NCBI RefSeq assembly: GCF_003591515.1 | Contig: NZ_QZCG01000002.1 | Span: forward strand, 186,001-250,000 | Length of the DNA: 64,000 bases | Direction of reading: 5' to 3' | From: Paracoccus onubensis | Lineage (GTDB): Bacteria > Pseudomonadota > Alphaproteobacteria > Rhodobacterales > Rhodobacteraceae | In this document: positions 36,260 to 45,042 of the stretch, in pieces | Numbering within the stretch: the stretch's first letter is position 1 | Layout: each line of letters opens with the position of its first letter | Program-made: the position numbers and the translations under genes | The notes under the pieces: generated by a model | Database searches by the model: none | The model's input: the letters and a program-made list of their open reading frames with translations, nothing else | What the model was told of the DNA's origin: nothing

Positions 36260-36357
36260 GTGAGAGGCTGGATAACGACCCAAGCGGGACTCGTTACGGC
36301 TGCTTCCTTCCGGACCTGACCGGGTTGGCGAGGTGCCTGCCCGCACCAACCTCTCAC
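36260..36357 (-). ncRNA. ffs: 4.5S signal recognition particle RNA (small bacterial SRP RNA)
   Basis: The minus strand contains the diagnostic SRP apical sequence GGTCAGGTCCGGAAGGAAGC, around its tetraloop-bearing helix 8 that binds Ffh. The ends GTGAGAGG and CCTCTCAC pair to close a single long hairpin of about 98 nt. It works with Ffh in targeting nascent membrane proteins to SecYEG. It sits between the peroxiredoxin and SRPBCC genes, with its own promoter directly upstream. Exact ends are taken from the closing helix. Confidence 0.95.
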
Positions 36358-36361
36358 GATT

Positions 36362-36390
36362 CATGTAGAACGCCGAACGGGGCGATGCAA
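36362..36390 (-). promoter_or_regulatory. Promoter of the SRP RNA gene
   Basis: On the minus strand TTGCAT (36390-36385), a 17-bp spacer and TACATG (36367-36362) lie 5 bases before the first nucleotide of the RNA. The geometry is that of a sigma-70 promoter placed directly on a stable RNA gene. Confidence 0.7.
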
Positions 36391-36669
36391 CCCCGTCGGG
36401 TTTCGTTCCCGCGCAGAACGATCATGGCGTCGCAGAGGCAGGTGACGTGCCGACCGGCGGAACATTGCAACCTTTGGGCGAATCCTGGCCGAGATTCGGG
36501 AGTGGGCGGGGCCAATCGAATCAAATGGGTTAAGATGCGGTAAGCAACTGATGACTGGATCTGCCCGATGTTGACGACATGGTTGAATAGCTCGCCCGGA
36601 ATCGACTATCAGCAACGGAGCGCGGCAATTGACGCGTCGTATTCCGGCATGTTTTCAGGGCGATCCATA
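36391..36669. other. Non-coding gap between ffs promoter and SRPBCC gene
   Basis: This stretch of 279 bp has no convincing gene; its open frames are short and unlike known proteins. TTGACG occurs at 36573 and again at 36629, either of which could be a -35 for the SRPBCC gene, but no good -10 is placed at 16-18 bp. An AGGGCG at 36657 is a weak ribosome-binding site. Confidence 0.5.
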
Positions 36670-37125
36670 ATGAAATTTTCTACTCGGATTGATGCAGATC
36701 AACCTGCACCGCAGTTTTTTGACAAAGTGAACGATTTCAACCGGCTTGAAGAATTGCTGATCGCACGCGGCGCCAGTGTCACGCGAATCGATCCGGCCAA
36801 GGAGCCCGGCACCGGAATGGCCTGGGACATCGTATTCGACTGGCGGGGAAAAGAGCGCCGGATTCGCATGGAAGTGACACGTTTCGATCGGCCCGAACAT
36901 GTGACCATGACCGGCCATTCCGATTCGCTTGAGATCACGATCGATTCGACCATCATCGCCCTGAGCCAAAATCGCTCACGACTTGTTTACGAGTTGGACA
37001 TCCATCCGCGGAACATGCGGGCGCGGCTGATGCTGCAAACCGCCAAGCTGGGCAAGGCCAGACTGGACCGGCGTTACGAGCATCGGATTCGAGAACTCAT
37101 TTCCGAACTGGGGGCGCTGGGCTGA
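36670..37125 (+). CDS. SRPBCC (START/polyketide cyclase-like) family protein
   Basis: The 151-aa protein starts MKFSTRIDADQPAPQFFDKVNDF and has the alternating strands and long C-terminal helix (AKLGKARLDRRYEHRIRELI) of the SRPBCC fold, which forms a hydrophobic cavity for lipids or other ligands. Its ligand and function are unknown. The start at 36670 removes upstream codons that are not family-like. It is convergent with pheA, 21 bp apart. Confidence 0.8.
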   Translation: MKFSTRIDADQPAPQFFDKVNDFNRLEELLIARGASVTRIDPAKEPGTGMAWDIVFDWRGKERRIRMEVTRFDRPEHVTMTGHSDSLEITIDSTIIALSQNRSRLVYELDIHPRNMRARLMLQTAKLGKARLDRRYEHRIRELISELGALG

Positions 37126-37146
37126 GACCGCGCGGCCGCGCTCCGT

Positions 37147-37989
37147 TCAGGCCTGGGTCTTCCGCAGCGGATCGGCGGGATAAACCCCGAGAATATTCAG
37201 CATCGATGTGAAATAGCTGAGTTCATCCAGCGCCCGCTGAACATTGGGATCATCGGGATGACCCTGAATATCCGCATAAAACTGCGTTGCGGTGAAAACA
37301 CCATCGACCATATAGCTTTCCAGCTTGGTCATGTTTACGCCATTCGTCGCGAATCCACCCATGGCCTTGTAAAGCGCCGCGGGGATGTTTCTGACCCGGA
37401 ATACGAAACTGGTCAGCATGTCCTCGCTCCGGCGGCGGCGATCCGGCTCGCGCGACATCAGCAGAAAGCGCGTGGTGTTGTTCTGGCGGTCCTCGATCTG
37501 ATCGGCCAGACTGTTCAACCCGTAAATCTCGCCCGCCAGCGGCGAAGCAAGCGCTGCCAGCGACTTTATGCCGCGGGCCGCCACCTCTTGCGCAGATCCT
37601 GCGGTGTCGGCACCGGTGATACCGTGGATGCCGTGCTGACGCATGAAGCCCCGGCATTGGCCAAGAAGCACGGTATGGCTCATGGCCTCGCGGATCTCGT
37701 GCAACTCGGTTCCCGGCAGGGCCAGCAGGCTGATATGAACCCGCACAAAGGCCTCGTCGACGATATGCAACCCGGATTCGGGCAGCAAATGGTGGATATC
37801 TGCCACCCGGCCATAAGTGGAGTTTTCGACCGGAAGCATCGCCAGATCGGCTTTTTCCGATCGGACAGCTTCAATCACATCCTCGAAGGTCCGGCATGGC
37901 ATGGCCTCCATATCCGGGCGCGCCCTGCGACAGGCGGCGTGGCTATAGGCACCGGGCTCGCCCTGAAATGCGATGCGATTCGTGGTCAT
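37147..37989 (-). CDS. pheA: Prephenate dehydratase
   Basis: The 280-aa enzyme converts prephenate to phenylpyruvate for phenylalanine synthesis. The catalytic domain spans about 1-180 (AFQGEPGAYSHAA, MLPVENSTYGRVADIHHLL, and NNTTRFLLM with the catalytic Thr-Arg-Phe). A C-terminal ACT domain (FVFRVRNIPAALYKAMGGFATNGVNMTKLESYMV) provides feedback inhibition by phenylalanine; the common ESRP motif reads ESYM here. It lacks a chorismate mutase domain. It is divergent from cycM. Confidence 0.95.
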   Translation of the reverse strand: MTTNRIAFQGEPGAYSHAACRRARPDMEAMPCRTFEDVIEAVRSEKADLAMLPVENSTYGRVADIHHLLPESGLHIVDEAFVRVHISLLALPGTELHEIREAMSHTVLLGQCRGFMRQHGIHGITGADTAGSAQEVAARGIKSLAALASPLAGEIYGLNSLADQIEDRQNNTTRFLLMSREPDRRRRSEDMLTSFVFRVRNIPAALYKAMGGFATNGVNMTKLESYMVDGVFTATQFYADIQGHPDDPNVQRALDELSYFTSMLNILGVYPADPLRKTQA

Positions 37990-38108
37990 GTCTGTGTTCC
38001 AGTGTCGGAATTTTAGGTTTGGCAGGATAACTATACCTTGATCCCGGAAAGCGAAAGCGGATAGACAATGCCGGAATTGACGAGCTTACCAATCGGGGAC
38101 CGCACGCG

Positions 38109-38642
38109 ATGTTCGACACCATGACCGTGACCAAGGCAGCCGGGGCACTTATCGGGGCACTTCTGTTCTTGCTGCTTGTAAACTGGGGGGCCAGTGCTCT
38201 TTATCACGTTGGCTCGGCCGGGCATGGCGAGGGTGAGGAACATGCTCAGGCTTACACCATCCCGGTTCCGGAAACCGAGGAAGGTGGCGAAGGCGGTGAG
38301 GAAGAGATCGATTTCGCAGCTCTTATGGAAGCTGCCGACCCCGCCGCGGGCGAAAAGGGCTTCGGCAAGTGCAAAGCCTGTCACGCTGTGGATGGCAGCG
38401 ATGGCGTAGGTCCGCATCTGAACGGAGTCGTGGGCCGCGATGTGGCTTCTGTCAGCGGCTTCGCTTATTCGAGCGGTATGACCGATCATGCAGCAGAAGC
38501 GCCGCAATGGACGCCAGAGGCGCTGCAGGAATTCCTGACCAATCCCAAAGGCGTGGTCAGCGGCACCAAAATGTCCTTTGCCGGTTTGAAAAAGCCTGAA
38601 GATCGGGCGGATCTGATCGCTTATCTGCAAAGCGTGGAATAA
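38109..38642 (+). CDS. cycM: Membrane-anchored cytochrome c552
   Basis: The 177-aa protein has an uncleaved N-terminal membrane anchor (about 8-28), an acidic linker (about 35-68, Glu-rich) and a class I cytochrome c domain with C88-K-A-C91-H92 and the axial Met155 in GTKMSF. It closely resembles, from memory, CycM of Paracoccus denitrificans, which carries electrons from the bc1 complex to the aa3 oxidase; the flexible acidic linker suits such shuttling. Its location divergent from pheA also fits. Heme attachment needs the Ccm system, not seen here. Confidence 0.94.
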   Translation: MFDTMTVTKAAGALIGALLFLLLVNWGASALYHVGSAGHGEGEEHAQAYTIPVPETEEGGEGGEEEIDFAALMEAADPAAGEKGFGKCKACHAVDGSDGVGPHLNGVVGRDVASVSGFAYSSGMTDHAAEAPQWTPEALQEFLTNPKGVVSGTKMSFAGLKKPEDRADLIAYLQSVE

Positions 38643-38798
38643 ACCAAGGCGGCCTTTCGGGCTTGCGGGGAATTTGATCCGCGCCTGCCCGGTTGGAATG
38701 GCCGTAAGACCATGGCAGGGGATGGTATCACCCTCTGCTTTTCCCTATATGGGTTTTGGTCTATGCTTGTCTCTTAAACATCAAGCGCGGGTTTCCCG

Positions 38799-39626
38799 AT
38801 GAATATGCAATATGGCGACAAGAAGCCGTTGGAACTCGACCGTGACGCGGTCTGGGCACAGATACGCGATGAGGCGGCGCAGGCGATTCGGAACGAACCG
38901 CTGCTGGGCTCGGTGATCCACGGGGGGCTTTTGCATCATCGCAGCCTTGAAGCCGCACTGGCCTATCGGTTCTCGCAAAAACTGGCTTCCGGCGAGATGA
39001 GCGAACAGATTTTGCGGGAAATCGCCGATGAGGCCTATCGCGCCTCGCCCGGGCTTGGGGATGCGGCGCGCAGGGATTTGCTTGCCGTCTACGAGCGTGA
39101 TCCCGCGACGCATCGGCTGATCCAGCCGATTCTGTTCTTCAAGGGGTATCAGGCATTGCAGGCCTATCGCATGGCGAACTGGCTCTGGCAGGAAGAGCGG
39201 CGCGATCTGGCCTATTTCGTGCAGATGCGCTGCTCGGAATGCTTTGGTGTCGATATTCACCCGGCAGCCCGGATCGGCACTGGTGTCATGATCGACCATG
39301 CCCATTCCATTGTCATCGGTGAGACGGCTACGGTTGGCGATGATGTCTCGATGCTGCATTCCGTTACGCTTGGCGGAACCGGGAAAGAGGATGGCGACCG
39401 CCATCCCAAGATTGGCGACGGCGTGATGATCGGCGCGGGGGCGAAGGTTCTGGGGAACATCCGGATCGGGAATTGTTCGCGGATCGCGGCGGGATCGGTC
39501 GTGTTGCATGAAGTTCCCGATTGCAAGACGGTTGCCGGTGTTCCTGCGCGGGTGATCGGCGATGCCGGTTGCGCCGAGCCGTCGCAAAGCATGAACCAGT
39601 TGCTGGGAATCGAAGATTACATTTAA
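38799..39626 (+). CDS. cysE: Serine O-acetyltransferase
   Basis: The 275-aa enzyme acetylates serine with acetyl-CoA as the first step of cysteine synthesis. The N-terminal helical domain (about 10-140) is followed by a left-handed beta-helix of hexapeptide repeats (DIHPAARIGTGVMIDHAHSIVIGETATVGDDVSM), with the catalytic His in GVMIDHAHS and the Gly-rich loop LGGTGKEDGDRHPKIGDGV. The C-terminal tail ends in ...LLGIEDYI, and the terminal Ile is what cysteine synthase usually docks on. ATG 38799 or 38805 could start it. Confidence 0.94.
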   Translation: MNMQYGDKKPLELDRDAVWAQIRDEAAQAIRNEPLLGSVIHGGLLHHRSLEAALAYRFSQKLASGEMSEQILREIADEAYRASPGLGDAARRDLLAVYERDPATHRLIQPILFFKGYQALQAYRMANWLWQEERRDLAYFVQMRCSECFGVDIHPAARIGTGVMIDHAHSIVIGETATVGDDVSMLHSVTLGGTGKEDGDRHPKIGDGVMIGAGAKVLGNIRIGNCSRIAAGSVVLHEVPDCKTVAGVPARVIGDAGCAEPSQSMNQLLGIEDYI

Positions 39627-39685
39627 CGCGCGGGCCAGCGTGACTGGAAAGGTCGTTGTTATGCGTCCTGCGACGACCGGGGTGC

Positions 39686-39723
39686 TGTCTCCGGACGCCG
39701 GGATATTTGAGGCGCGGGTGGAT
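39686..39723. repeat. Dispersed intergenic repeat-like segment between cysE and pyrD
   Basis: GCTGTCTCCGGACGCCGGGA with a following TATTTGAGGCGCGGGTG lies in the short gap between the converging cysE and pyrD genes. From memory this kind of sequence recurs in intergenic gaps of Rhodobacterales. It contains CCGG palindromic steps but no perfect long hairpin, and it may end transcription from both sides. Only one copy is in the window. Confidence 0.35.
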
Positions 39724-39741
39724 TTTGGCGAGTGTGGCCGG

Positions 39742-40815
39742 TTACCAGGCAGTGCTGTCGGGTCCAAGACCCGGTGCGCTTCCTGTCAGTTCCGGCAGCG
39801 TGATTTTTTCACGCGACAACCGGTCATCCAATTCTTCGGCTATGCGGGATGCCAGTGAGAAGCCCTGATAGATAAGCGCCGAATATAGCTGAATCGCTGT
39901 CGCGCCCGCGCGAAGCTTATCCCATGCCTGCTGGGCCGAACCGATACCGCCGACTCCGATCAGTGGAATTTTTCCGCCCGTTTCCCGATATAGCCTGCCA
40001 AGTATCTCGGTCGAGCGTTCGAATAGCGGTGCGCCCGACAATCCCCCGGCCTCGGTTTTCCAGCGGCTTGTCAGATTGTCGCGCGACAGGGTCGTATTGG
40101 TGGCGATGATCGCGTCTATCTGTGCATTGCGGGCGACTGCGGCGATATCGGACAGGGCCGCATTGTCCAGATCCGGTGCAATCTTGATGAAAACCGGGAC
40201 CCGGCGCGGCAAGGCATCACGCGCCTCCATCACGCCGTCCAGAAGCGCGGCAAGCGCCTCGGCCCCCTGAAGGTCGCGGAGTTTTTCTGTATTCGGGGAG
40301 GAGACGTTGACGGTCAGGAAATCTGCGGCCGAACCGGCGATACGTGTCACCTCTGCGAAATCGGCGGCACGGTCGGTGCTGTCCTTGTTCGCGCCGATAT
40401 TCAACCCGACGGGAATACCCGAAGGGCGTTCGGATAGCCGCGCGGCGATGGCGCTTGCGCCGTCATTGTTGAAACCGAAGCGGTTGATGATGGCCTGATT
40501 TTCGCGCAACCGGAACAGGCGGGGTTTCGGGTTGCCGGGCTGTGGGCGCGGGGTTGCGGCACCCAGTTCGATAAAACCGAATCCGGCGTGCATCAATGCC
40601 GGGACAGCGCGGGCGTTTTTGTCATAACCGGCTGCCAGCCCGACCGGATTGGGCAGTGACAATCCGGCAAGTGCAACACGAAGACGGTCGGAGGTGACCG
40701 GCGCGCCGGGCAACGGCACCAATCCAAGCGCAAGTGCCCGGATCGAAAGATCATGCGCCTGTTCCGGATCCAGACGGAGTAACGCATTGAGGCCGATTTT
40801 TTCGATGATGCTCAT
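39742..40815 (-). CDS. pyrD: Dihydroorotate dehydrogenase (quinone), class 2
   Basis: The 357-aa membrane-associated flavoprotein oxidises dihydroorotate to orotate with quinone in pyrimidine synthesis. It has [70 protein letters not shown] (with the catalytic Ser) and a C-terminal [34 protein letters not shown]. The N-terminal extension helix is typical of class 2. It overlaps the DUF952 gene upstream by ATGA. Its partners pyrC and pyrE are at 51-53 kb. Confidence 0.96.
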   Translation of the reverse strand: MSIIEKIGLNALLRLDPEQAHDLSIRALALGLVPLPGAPVTSDRLRVALAGLSLPNPVGLAAGYDKNARAVPALMHAGFGFIELGAATPRPQPGNPKPRLFRLRENQAIINRFGFNNDGASAIAARLSERPSGIPVGLNIGANKDSTDRAADFAEVTRIAGSAADFLTVNVSSPNTEKLRDLQGAEALAALLDGVMEARDALPRRVPVFIKIAPDLDNAALSDIAAVARNAQIDAIIATNTTLSRDNLTSRWKTEAGGLSGAPLFERSTEILGRLYRETGGKIPLIGVGGIGSAQQAWDKLRAGATAIQLYSALIYQGFSLASRIAEELDDRLSREKITLPELTGSAPGLGPDSTAW

Positions 40816-41147
40816 TCCAGCGGCCCGATCTCATGGCCATCCGGCCCGTCTTCGATCGGCCGTGCCCAGAGAATATCGGATGACGCAAGCGGCCGGTACA
40901 GATGCGGAAAAAGATCTCCGCCACGCGACGGTTCCCATTTCAGATCCGCTTCCATTGCGAGTGAATCGCAGGCCAGCAGAGTCAGCCCGATCTCATTCGC
41001 GAAATGTTTTGCAAGTGTTCCGGGCAGTTGGGCGGCGGTCGAAAAATGCACGAATCCATCTGTAATATCGACCGGCGCACCAGGGGATGTGCCCTTGGCG
41101 CTGAGTTCAGCCCATTCGGATTCTCGGAGGATCTTGTAAATCAGCAT
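40812..41147 (-). CDS. DUF952 family protein
   Basis: The 111-aa protein starts [38 protein letters not shown], matching the DUF952 family, which as I recall has a fold resembling ADP-ribosyltransferase-like domains but no established activity. ATG 41147 is taken because the upstream codons are not family-like. It is the first gene of a two-gene unit with pyrD (ATGA overlap). The biological role is unknown. Confidence 0.85.
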   Translation of the reverse strand: MLIYKILRESEWAELSAKGTSPGAPVDITDGFVHFSTAAQLPGTLAKHFANEIGLTLLACDSLAMEADLKWEPSRGGDLFPHLYRPLASSDILWARPIEDGPDGHEIGPLE

Positions 41148-41306
41148 GATGCCGTTTTGCGTCCGGCATCGCCTTGTGGTCAAGAGCGTATCGCACAGAA
41201 TCGCGGGAAGTTCTCGGGGCGCGAAAAGGATCATCGGCCGGCTTCTTCGTATCGCCAGTACTCCGGCATACGAATACCGGGGGGTACAGAACCCCCCGGC
41301 AGACTA

Positions 41307-42806
41307 TTAATCCATGGCCTTGAAGTTGAACTCTCCGCCTTCCTTGATGCCCGAGGGCCAGCGGGCCGTGACCGTCTTGGTCCGGGTATAGAAACGGAAG
41401 GCATCGGGACCATGCTGGTTCAGATCGCCAAAGCCCGATTTCTTCCAGCCGCCAAAGGTGTGATAGGCCAACGGTACCGGGATCGGAACGTTGATCCCGA
41501 CCATGCCGATATTGATCCGGTTGGCGAAATCGCGGGCGGCATCGCCGTCGCGGGTGAAGATCGCGGTGCCATTGCCATATTCATGACTCATGGCGAGCCC
41601 GATCGCTTCTTCATAGCTGCCGGCGCGGATGGTGGACAGGACCGGGCCGAAAATCTCGGTCTTATAGATATCCATATCCGGGGTCACGCGGTCGAACAGA
41701 TGCGGGCCGACGAAAAAGCCATCCTCGTAACCCTGGAGGCTGAAATCGCGACCATCGACGACCAGTTCCGCGCCCTGATCGATGCCGGACTGGACAAGGC
41801 GATGGATATTCTCTTTCGCCGCCGCGGTCACCACCGGGCCGTAATCCACATCATCGCCCGCCGTCCAGGGGCCGACCTTCAGTTTCTCGATACGCGGCAC
41901 CAGCTTTTCGATCAATGCATCGGCGGTTTTCTCGCCCACCGGAACCGCAACCGAAATCGCCATGCAGCGTTCACCCGCAGCGCCATAGCCTGCACCGACC
42001 AGCGCATCGGCAGCCTGATCCAGATCGGCATCCGGCATGATGATCATATGGTTCTTGGCACCGCCGAAACATTGCGCGCGTTTGCCGGATTGCGCTGCGC
42101 GTTCATAGATGTACTGCGCAATCGGGGTCGAGCCGACAAAACCCACCGCCTGAATGACCGGATTGTCGAGGATCGCATCGACGCTTTCCTTGTCGCCATT
42201 GACGACCTGCAACACGCCATCGGGTAGTCCGGCTTCTTTCAGAAGCTGAGCCAGCATCAGCGGAACCGATGGATCGCGTTCGGACGGTTTCAGGATCATC
42301 GCGTTTCCGGCGGCCAGCGCCGGTCCCATTTTCCACAGCGGAATCATCGCCGGGAAGTTGAAAGGCGTGATCCCTGCGACAACGCCAAGCGGCTGACGCA
42401 TCGAATACATGTCGATGCCGGTGCCGGCGCTGTCGGTGAAATCGCCCTTCAGCAGATGTGGTGCGCCGATACAGAACTCGATCACTTCCAGCCCGCGCTG
42501 CACATCGCCCTTGGCGTCGGGGAATGTTTTGCCATGTTCGCTGGACAGCGCCTCTGCCAGTTTGTCCATATCGCGGTTCAGCAGGCGTACGAATTCCATC
42601 ATCACGCGGGCGCGTCGCTGCGGGTTGGTCGCGCCCCATTTGATCTGCGCTTTCGCGGCGCTGTCGACGGCGGCGTCCAGCTCGGATCTGGTGGCAAGCG
42701 ACAATTTCGCCTGCACCTCGCCGGTGGCCGGATTATACACATCAGAGAAGCGCCCGGATGTACCCTTGGCCTCTTTCCCGTCAATCCAGTGGTGAATCTC
42801 TTTCAT
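41307..42806 (-). CDS. mmsA: Methylmalonate-semialdehyde dehydrogenase (CoA-acylating)
   Basis: The 499-aa enzyme oxidises methylmalonate or malonate semialdehyde to propionyl-CoA or acetyl-CoA at the end of valine and myo-inositol breakdown. Characteristic pieces are GTGIDMYSMRQPLGVVAGITPFNFPAMIPLWKM and GGAKNHMIIMPDAD, with the catalytic Cys in GAAGERCMAISVAV (about 285). AGGAGG is spaced 7 bases before ATG 42806; an upstream GTG/ATG would add only five residues. It is divergent from a LysR gene, which likely regulates it. An operator cluster is in between. Confidence 0.95.
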   Translation of the reverse strand: MKEIHHWIDGKEAKGTSGRFSDVYNPATGEVQAKLSLATRSELDAAVDSAAKAQIKWGATNPQRRARVMMEFVRLLNRDMDKLAEALSSEHGKTFPDAKGDVQRGLEVIEFCIGAPHLLKGDFTDSAGTGIDMYSMRQPLGVVAGITPFNFPAMIPLWKMGPALAAGNAMILKPSERDPSVPLMLAQLLKEAGLPDGVLQVVNGDKESVDAILDNPVIQAVGFVGSTPIAQYIYERAAQSGKRAQCFGGAKNHMIIMPDADLDQAADALVGAGYGAAGERCMAISVAVPVGEKTADALIEKLVPRIEKLKVGPWTAGDDVDYGPVVTAAAKENIHRLVQSGIDQGAELVVDGRDFSLQGYEDGFFVGPHLFDRVTPDMDIYKTEIFGPVLSTIRAGSYEEAIGLAMSHEYGNGTAIFTRDGDAARDFANRINIGMVGINVPIPVPLAYHTFGGWKKSGFGDLNQHGPDAFRFYTRTKTVTARWPSGIKEGGEFNFKAMD

Positions 42807-42816
42807 GCTGTCCTCC

Positions 42817-42897
42817 TGCATTTGTCAGATGCAGCATAGTCTTGCGCAAATGCTGCGGAAAGGGGCAGGGTGACAAAAGCATTTTGCAAAATTGCAA
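42817..42897. promoter_or_regulatory. Regulatory cluster between mmsA and the LysR gene
   Basis: Three palindromic signals fill the 100-bp divergent gap. TGCAT-N7-ATGCA (42817-42833) has the T-N11-A shape of LysR boxes and lies in the mmsA leader. TTGCGCAA (42842-42849) is an 8-bp palindrome. ATTTTGCAAAAT (42881-42892) is a 12-bp palindrome with a second TTGCAA two bases after the first, just before the LysR start. The last contains TTTGCAAA, the same word found twice in the promoter of the ScfR-type gene. A weak mmsA -10, TATGCT, occurs near 42834-42839. Confidence 0.5.
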
Positions 42898-42906
42898 GGG
42901 TCAGAC

Positions 42907-43797
42907 ATGGATTGGGACGATCTGCGCATATTTCTTGCCGTGGCACGAAATGAAAGCCTGTCAGGGGCGGGGCGGCGGCTGGGTCTGGATGCCTCGACCG
43001 TGGGGCGGCGGATCGCGCGGCTTGAACAGGCGGTCGGCGCGGTTCTGTTCGCCAAGACCCCGCAAGGCTACATATTGACGACCGAAGGTGGCAGATTGGT
43101 TGCACCTGCCGAGGCGGCCGAAAAGGCGGCCGCCGCTGCGTTTGAGGCGACATGGCGGGACGAGGGGATATCCGGGCAGTTGCGAATCGGCGCACCGGAT
43201 GGCTGTGCGAATTATCTGCTTCCGCAGATCGCCCACCGGATGAGCGAAAGGCATCCGGGACTGGAGATCCAGATCGTCGCATTGCCGCGCGTGGTGAATC
43301 TGTCGAAACGCGAAGCGGATATGGCGATTGCGGTTTCCCCGCCTGAAACCGGGCGGCTGACGGTACAGCGCCTGTCCGAATACCATCTGCATCTGGCCGC
43401 TCATGATGATTATCTGCGCAGTCATCCCCCGATTGCGCGCCTGGCCGATCTGCGTCACCACCGGATGATCGGGTATATTCCCGACATGATTTTCGACCGG
43501 GAACTGGATTATCTGTCCGAAACCGGGGTCGAGGCTGCTGCGATCACCTCGAATTCGGTTTCCGTCCAGATGCAGGCGATCAGGGCAGGGGCGGGGCTGG
43601 GGATCGTGCATGACTTTGCCATCCCCTTCGCGCCCGGCGTGCGCAAGGTTCTGCCCGATGAGATCGCCCTGACCCGGAATTTCTGGCTGCTGCGTCATGC
43701 GGATGACCGCGCTTCTCGTCGAATGACCCTGCTTGCCGATGAATTGGGGCGTGAAATCAGACAAGAAATTGCGTTGCTTGAGGCAAAGCCGGATTGA
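42907..43797 (+). CDS. LysR family transcriptional regulator
   Basis: The 296-aa regulator has an N-terminal winged helix-turn-helix (MDWDDLRIFLAVARNESLSGAGRRLGLDASTVGRRIARLEQ) and a periplasmic-binding-like effector domain (about 85-290). ATG 42907 is used. It is divergent from mmsA, the usual arrangement for a LysR regulator and its target, so it probably senses an intermediate of valine or branched-chain metabolism. That link is inferred from position. It may also control itself through the palindromes upstream. Confidence 0.9.
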   Translation: MDWDDLRIFLAVARNESLSGAGRRLGLDASTVGRRIARLEQAVGAVLFAKTPQGYILTTEGGRLVAPAEAAEKAAAAAFEATWRDEGISGQLRIGAPDGCANYLLPQIAHRMSERHPGLEIQIVALPRVVNLSKREADMAIAVSPPETGRLTVQRLSEYHLHLAAHDDYLRSHPPIARLADLRHHRMIGYIPDMIFDRELDYLSETGVEAAAITSNSVSVQMQAIRAGAGLGIVHDFAIPFAPGVRKVLPDEIALTRNFWLLRHADDRASRRMTLLADELGREIRQEIALLEAKPD

Positions 43798-43821
43798 CGC
43801 GGCATCAGCGAGAGGTCGGAC

Positions 43822-43850
43822 TTGACGTGAAGCGAATGTAAGAAAATGAT
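43822..43850 (+). promoter_or_regulatory. Putative promoter of the CBS-domain gene
   Basis: TTGACG (43822-43827), a 17-bp spacer and AATGAT (43845-43850) lie 29 bases upstream of the ATG, in AT-rich DNA unlike the surrounding gene. The -10 matches 4 of 6 consensus positions. Confidence 0.45.
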
Positions 43851-43879
43851 AAAAGAATAATCTGGGCGGAGGAACTGTA

Positions 43880-44341
43880 ATGCTTGTCAATCAGCTTTTG
43901 TCGATGAAGGGCCTGTCGGGCAAGCCCGGCGTCGTGTCGGCAACCATTTTCACCATCGCTCCGGATGCCACGCTTGAGGACGCGGCAAAACTTCTGGCCG
44001 AAAAGCGGATCGGTGCCGTCGTTGTTTCTTCTGATGGCTACAAGCCGGAAGGTATCCTGTCCGAACGCGATATCGTCCGGCAACTGGGGCAAAAGGGTAG
44101 CGGTATCCTGAACACGCCAATCCGCGAGGTCATGACGACCTCTGTCCAGACCTGTACTGTGGGTGAAGATGCATTGAGCATTCTTGACCGTATGACCAAA
44201 GGGCGCTTTCGCCATTTGCCGGTGGTCGATGATGACGGGAACATGCTGGGCGTGCTTTCTATCGGAGATGCGGTCAGCGGGCGGCTGAAGGAATTGGCCG
44301 CCGAGAAGGAGGCACTGACCGGCATGATCATGGGCAGCTAA
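43880..44341 (+). CDS. CBS-domain pair protein
   Basis: The 153-aa protein consists almost wholly of two CBS motifs (IAPDATLEDAAKLLAEKRIGAVVVS... and TCTVGEDALSILDRMTKGRFRHLPVVDDDGNMLGVLSIGD), which together bind adenosine nucleotides. A short helical tail (ELAAEKEALTGMIMGS) follows. Stand-alone CBS pairs are regulatory or stress-linked, but a specific partner is not known. GGAGG 6 bases upstream fixes ATG 43880. It lies between the LysR gene and coaD. Confidence 0.88.
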   Translation: MLVNQLLSMKGLSGKPGVVSATIFTIAPDATLEDAAKLLAEKRIGAVVVSSDGYKPEGILSERDIVRQLGQKGSGILNTPIREVMTTSVQTCTVGEDALSILDRMTKGRFRHLPVVDDDGNMLGVLSIGDAVSGRLKELAAEKEALTGMIMGS

Positions 44342-44424
44342 GGCTGAAATTCAGTCAAAGCCTTGCAGATCCGGTGGAAATCAGTTTTCCCTGAGGGCAA
44401 GTTCACGCATAAGGAATTCTAACA

Positions 44425-44916
44425 ATGCGCACTGGCCTTTATCCCGGTACATTCGATCCGATCACCTTGGGCCATACTGATATCATTCAGCGGGCAATGG
44501 CTTTGGTCGATCGGCTGGTGATCGGTGTCGCGATCAATCGCGACAAGGCTCCGCTGTTCAGTCTTGAGGAACGAGTCGCCATGGTTCGCGCCGAATGCGA
44601 TGCGATCATGGCGGAAACCGGAGGAGAGATCCTCGTTCATCCATTCGAGAACCTGCTGATAGATTGCGCCCGCAATGTCGGAGCAACCGTGATTGTGCGC
44701 GGATTGCGCGCGGTGGCGGATTTCGAATATGAATTTCAGATGGTTGGCATGAACCGCGCATTGGATTCCGGCGTCGAGACGGTGTTTTTGATGGCTGATG
44801 CGCGCAGACAGGCCATCGCGTCGAAACTGGTCAAGGAGATCGCCAGACTGGGCGGCGATGTGTCGAAATTCGTGACGCCGGATGTACGGGCTGCCCTGAT
44901 AAGAAAATTGACCTGA
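44425..44916 (+). CDS. coaD: Phosphopantetheine adenylyltransferase
   Basis: The 163-aa enzyme makes dephospho-CoA from phosphopantetheine and ATP, the fourth step of CoA synthesis. The N-terminal motif GLYPGTFDPITLGHTDIIQRA carries the conserved TxGH (TLGH, about 14-17), followed by VIVRGLRAVADFEYEFQM and ASKLVKEIARLGGDVSKFV. It is a normal full-length protein. It is convergent with the bactofilin gene, with a terminator hairpin between. Confidence 0.95.
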   Translation: MRTGLYPGTFDPITLGHTDIIQRAMALVDRLVIGVAINRDKAPLFSLEERVAMVRAECDAIMAETGGEILVHPFENLLIDCARNVGATVIVRGLRAVADFEYEFQMVGMNRALDSGVETVFLMADARRQAIASKLVKEIARLGGDVSKFVTPDVRAALIRKLT

Positions 44917-44987
44917 TCCGGACAGATTTTCGGGCAAAGTGCCATTGCGGCTGCCTGATCGGCGTCAGACATCGGCAACAAAATGAA

Positions 44988-45009
44988 AAGGCCCGCTGAA
45001 GCGGGCCTT
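44988..45009 (-). terminator. Rho-independent terminator of bactofilin gene (hairpin shared with coaD)
   Basis: AAGGCCCGCT (44988-44997) and AGCGGGCCTT (45000-45009) form a 10-bp perfect stem. On the minus strand it is followed by a T-rich run (TTCATTTTGTTG), giving an intrinsic terminator for the bactofilin gene; in the plus direction no U-run follows. Confidence 0.8.
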
Positions 45010-45042
45010 GTTCACGCAATGAAGCGCGAAGTTATCACAATC

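Noticed and set aside
41004-42227. 407-codon plus-strand open frame opposite mmsA and DUF952
   Set aside because: It is an antisense shadow caused by codon bias; MmsA motifs are complete on the minus strand.
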